Assembly (NCBI GenBank): GCA_027064565.1
Contig: JAMOPK010000360.1
Coordinates: forward strand, 1-6,858
Length of the DNA: 6,858 nucleotides
Reading direction: 5' to 3'
Source: Caldifarciminota bacterium
GTDB taxonomy: Bacteria > Hydrothermota > Hydrothermia > B15-G9
A program made the position numbers and the translations under genes. The notes below the pieces were generated by a model. That model worked only from the letters and a program-made list of their open reading frames with translations. It had not been told where the DNA came from and made no database searches. The first letter of the stretch is position 1. Each line of letters opens with the position of its first letter. Shown here piece after piece: positions 4,366 to 6,858 of the stretch.

Positions 4366-6858
4366 TTGGCTAAATCAATTTTGAATGAAAGAATAGGGTA
4401 TATGGAGGAGCGGTATCCTATGCCGCACCTCCTCGTTGTGCAGGTGGAGTCCTTCAAGCAGTTTTTGCAGGAAAACGTTCCGCCCAGAAAAAGACAGGAA
4501 GAAGGACTCCAGTCCGTATTTCTCGAAATTTTCCCAATTGAGGATATACACGGCAAATATTCCCTCGAATTTATCGAATACCGAGTAGGTGCTCCCAAGT
4601 ATACAGTCGAGGAAGCTAAGAAAAAAAATCTGACTTATTCCGCCCCGCTGTGGGTTAAACTTCGCCTTGTCAAGAAAAACCCTGAAAACGGGGAAATCAT
4701 TGACACGGTCGAACAGGAAGTTTACCTGTGCGATCTGCCTTACATGACTCCTAACGGCACTTTCATCATCAACGGAATCGAAAGGGTGGTCGTGAACCAG
4801 CTTCACCGCTCACCCGGCGTTTACCTCGAAATCCTCAAAAAGACACCGACCATATTCAGGGCTTTGCTTGTTCCTTATCGCGGCCCGTGGGTGGATTTCT
4901 CCATCGACGGCTCAAAAGTGCTCGGCGTGACCATCTCCAAGCGCAGAAAGATTCCCATAACCCGTCTGCTTAAGGCTTTCGGAATTACTGACATAAGCGA
5001 GATATTCCGCACGTTGCTGGATCCGCAGGAGGTCGAGGTCTCCAAGCTCACACCGGACGACTACATCGCCGCCGAGGACATCATCGATAAGGAGACGGGC
5101 GAACTCATCGTTGAGGCCATTGGCAATATCGATGCGGCTCTGATCGATTACCTGAGGGAACGCGGAATCGAAAAGGTGCTCGTTTATGACAAACGTGACC
5201 CAAGAGTTGAGGTTCTGCTTACCACACATCGTCAGGACAGGATTAAGGAGAACAAACAGGCCCTCTTCAACATCTACCGGACCCTTAGATACACACCTCC
5301 AAGGGACGAAGAAGAGGCACGGGAATACATCAAAAACTTCTTCTTCTCCCGTAGCAGGTTTTTCCTTGGCAGAGTAGGAAGATACAAGCTGAACTGGCGG
5401 CTTGGAGTGAACGTTCCGGAGAACGAATACACCCTCACCATGGACGACATGATCGCGATAGTGCGCAAGCTGTTGAATCTCTACGTCGGCGAGGAACACG
5501 AAGACGATGTCGATGATCTTGCGAACCGCCGCGTTCGCCGCGTCGGCGAGCTGATTCTGGAGCAGTTCAGGATCGCATTCCTGAGGCTTGCACGCGTCGT
5601 TAAGGAACGCATGCTCATGGACAGGGATGAACACCTGACGCCCAAAAAGCTGGTGAATCCGAGACTCGTAACTTCCAGCATCCTCGCATTTTACACCGGT
5701 GAAAGGCTCTCCCAGTTCCTCGACCAGACCAACCCGCTTTCCGAGCTGACTCACAAACGCCGTCTGTCTGCGCTCGGACGTGGTGGATTGACCAAAGAGA
5801 CCGCCGATTTCGAGGTGCGTGACGTCCACCCTTCACATTACGGCCGTCTCTGCCCGATCGAGACACCTGAAGGACAGAACATCGGACTCATAACATCACT
5901 CACGACCTATGCGAGGATCGATGACCTCGGATTCATCCGCACGCCTCTCATGAAGGTGGAGAACGGGCGGGTGATCACCAAAAAAGTCAGCTGGCTGGCG
6001 CCCCACGAGGAAGAGAACGTGATGATCGCCTCTGCGGACACGCCCGTTGACCCGAAAACCGGCAAGATACTGGCCGAAAGGGTCTGGGTGAGGTTCAAGG
6101 GCGGTTATCCGCTGGTCTCACCGTCGGAAGTGAACTACATCGACGTCTCGCCGCGTCAGGTGGTCTCGCCTTCCGCTTCGCTGATCCCGTTCCTTGAGCA
6201 CGATGACGCAAACCGTGCGTTGATGGGATCAAACATGCAGCGTCAGTCCGTGCCACTTCTCTGGACGGAGCCGCCGTTCATAGGCACCGGCATGGAGCGG
6301 AAAGTCGCACTTGACTCAGGCAATGTCCTGCTGGCCAGAAGAAGCGGTTATGTCAGAGAGGTCGATTCCTCGCGCATCGTCATCGAGCCTATCCCTGAGG
6401 AGACCAACCTTGAAAATCCGTTCGAAGAGGCCATCGACATTTACGAGCTGACCAAATTCCGCAGGTCGAACCAGAACACTCTGATCAACCAGCGTCCAAT
6501 CGTCAAACCGGGCGATTTCGTGAAAAAGGGCGACCCCATAGCGGACGCGTCAGCCACAAAGCGCGGCGAACTTGCGCTCGGGAAGAACCTGTTGGTGGCG
6601 TTCCTGCCGTGGTTCGGCTACAACTACGAGGACGCCATTATCGTATCCGAAAACCTGCTTAAGGAAGACACTTTCACATCGATCCACATCCTCGAATACG
6701 AAGTTGCCGTCCGTGAGACCAAACTCGGGCCTGAGGAAGTCACCCGTGACCTGCCAAATGTGCCCGAAGATGCGCTCAAGAATCTGGACGAGAACGGCAT
6801 CGTCCGCATCGGCGCTGAGGTGAAGCCGGACGATATCCTTGTCGGCAAGGTCAGCCCC
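4366..6858 (+). CDS. rpoB: DNA-directed RNA polymerase subunit beta (3' end cut by window)
   Basis: RpoB forms one pincer and half of the active centre of RNA polymerase. 831 codons are present in frame to the window edge, ending VGKVSP; the full protein should be about 1,200-1,300 residues. The start is TTG at 4366 (read as MAKSILNERIGYMEERYP), chosen from the ribosome binding site and the family-like 'ERI' N-terminus. Landmarks are NQLHRSPGVYLE in the N-terminal lobe and the rifampicin region at 445-474 (GERLSQFLDQTNPLSELTHK, RRLSALGRGG). These are followed by FEVRDVHPSHYGRLCPIETP and SNMQRQSVPLL, then the active-site segment FLPWFGYNYEDAI (746-758) with acidic pair E755/D756. Rifampicin numbering is E. 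coli minus 63. rpoC would be expected next, outside the window. Confidence 0.97.
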   Translation, partial: MAKSILNERIGYMEERYPMPHLLVVQVESFKQFLQENVPPRKRQEEGLQSVFLEIFPIEDIHGKYSLEFIEYRVGAPKYTVEEAKKKNLTYSAPLWVKLRLVKKNPENGEIIDTVEQEVYLCDLPYMTPNGTFIINGIERVVVNQLHRSPGVYLEILKKTPTIFRALLVPYRGPWVDFSIDGSKVLGVTISKRRKIPITRLLKAFGITDISEIFRTLLDPQEVEVSKLTPDDYIAAEDIIDKETGELIVEAIGNIDAALIDYLRERGIEKVLVYDKRDPRVEVLLTTHRQDRIKENKQALFNIYRTLRYTPPRDEEEAREYIKNFFFSRSRFFLGRVGRYKLNWRLGVNVPENEYTLTMDDMIAIVRKLLNLYVGEEHEDDVDDLANRRVRRVGELILEQFRIAFLRLARVVKERMLMDRDEHLTPKKLVNPRLVTSSILAFYTGERLSQFLDQTNPLSELTHKRRLSALGRGGLTKETADFEVRDVHPSHYGRLCPIETPEGQNIGLITSLTTYARIDDLGFIRTPLMKVENGRVITKKVSWLAPHEEENVMIASADTPVDPKTGKILAERVWVRFKGGYPLVSPSEVNYIDVSPRQVVSPSASLIPFLEHDDANRALMGSNMQRQSVPLLWTEPPFIGTGMERKVALDSGNVLLARRSGYVREVDSSRIVIEPIPEETNLENPFEEAIDIYELTKFRRSNQNTLINQRPIVKPGDFVKKGDPIADASATKRGELALGKNLLVAFLPWFGYNYEDAIIVSENLLKEDTFTSIHILEYEVAVRETKLGPEEVTRDLPNVPEDALKNLDENGIVRIGAEVKPDDILVGKVSP

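Noticed and set aside
4912..5829. 305-residue minus-strand ORF inside rpoB
   Set aside because: It is antisense to well-conserved rpoB sequence, and long shadow ORFs are expected there from codon bias. I see no recognisable domain or start signal.
1..6858. Mobile elements, CRISPR arrays, defence genes or other novel systems
   Set aside because: I saw no direct-repeat arrays, inverted-repeat insertion sequence ends, transposase or integrase motifs, or unexplained gene-sized gaps. The tRNA gene shows no partial duplicate nearby that would suggest an integration site.

Overview
The window is ordinary bacterial chromosome. Most of it is the conserved transcription/translation locus tRNA-Trp, rpmG, secE, nusG, rplK, rplA, rplJ, rplL, rpoB. 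All of these lie on the + strand, and rpoB runs off the right edge after 831 codons. Base composition looks mid-GC by eye and the genes have strong Shine-Dalgarno sites. L33 is the zinc-ribbon (four-cysteine) form, the tRNA has no encoded CCA, and rpoB appears to start with TTG. No lineage can be named with confidence. RpoB wording such as 'SNMQRQSVPLL' faintly recalls FCB-type or related candidate phyla, and the L10 C-terminus recalls Thermotoga, so a little-studied and possibly thermophilic bacterial lineage is possible. That placement is inference only.

Left part (1-1033): the last 60 codons of an unrecognised + strand gene end at 183. It converges, through a GC-rich hairpin, on a minus-strand YpgQ/YedJ-type HD-domain phosphohydrolase (230-925). 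The roughly 100 bp between that gene and the promoter at 1034 hold only the alternative upstream start of the HD gene and a weak AT-rich element.

Central part (1034-4259): a consensus-like sigma-70 promoter (TTGACA, 17 bp, TAAAAT) lies just ahead of tRNA-Trp. The tRNA heads a tightly packed gene row. rpmG and secE overlap by ATGA, and the other gaps are 1-38 nt. The genes encode ribosomal protein L33, the SecYEG subunit SecE, the elongation factor NusG and the L11, L1, L10 and L7/L12 proteins of the 50S stalks. Together they link synthesis of the protein-export channel, the ribosome's factor-binding region and RNA polymerase. A bulged hairpin overlaps the rplK ribosome binding site, where L1 autoregulation acts in other bacteria.

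Right part (4260-6858): a 106-nt spacer with an 11-bp hairpin separates rplL from rpoB. This is the longest gap inside the row and a likely attenuation or RNA-processing point between ribosomal protein and polymerase genes. rpoB carries the rifampicin region and the start of the active-site region.

I found no previously undescribed system. The observations worth checking are cis-regulatory (the two hairpins and the lack of room for an L10 leader) and protein-level (an L10 C-terminal helix that predicts extra L12 dimers, and unusual RpoB substitutions near the rifampicin pocket and active site).
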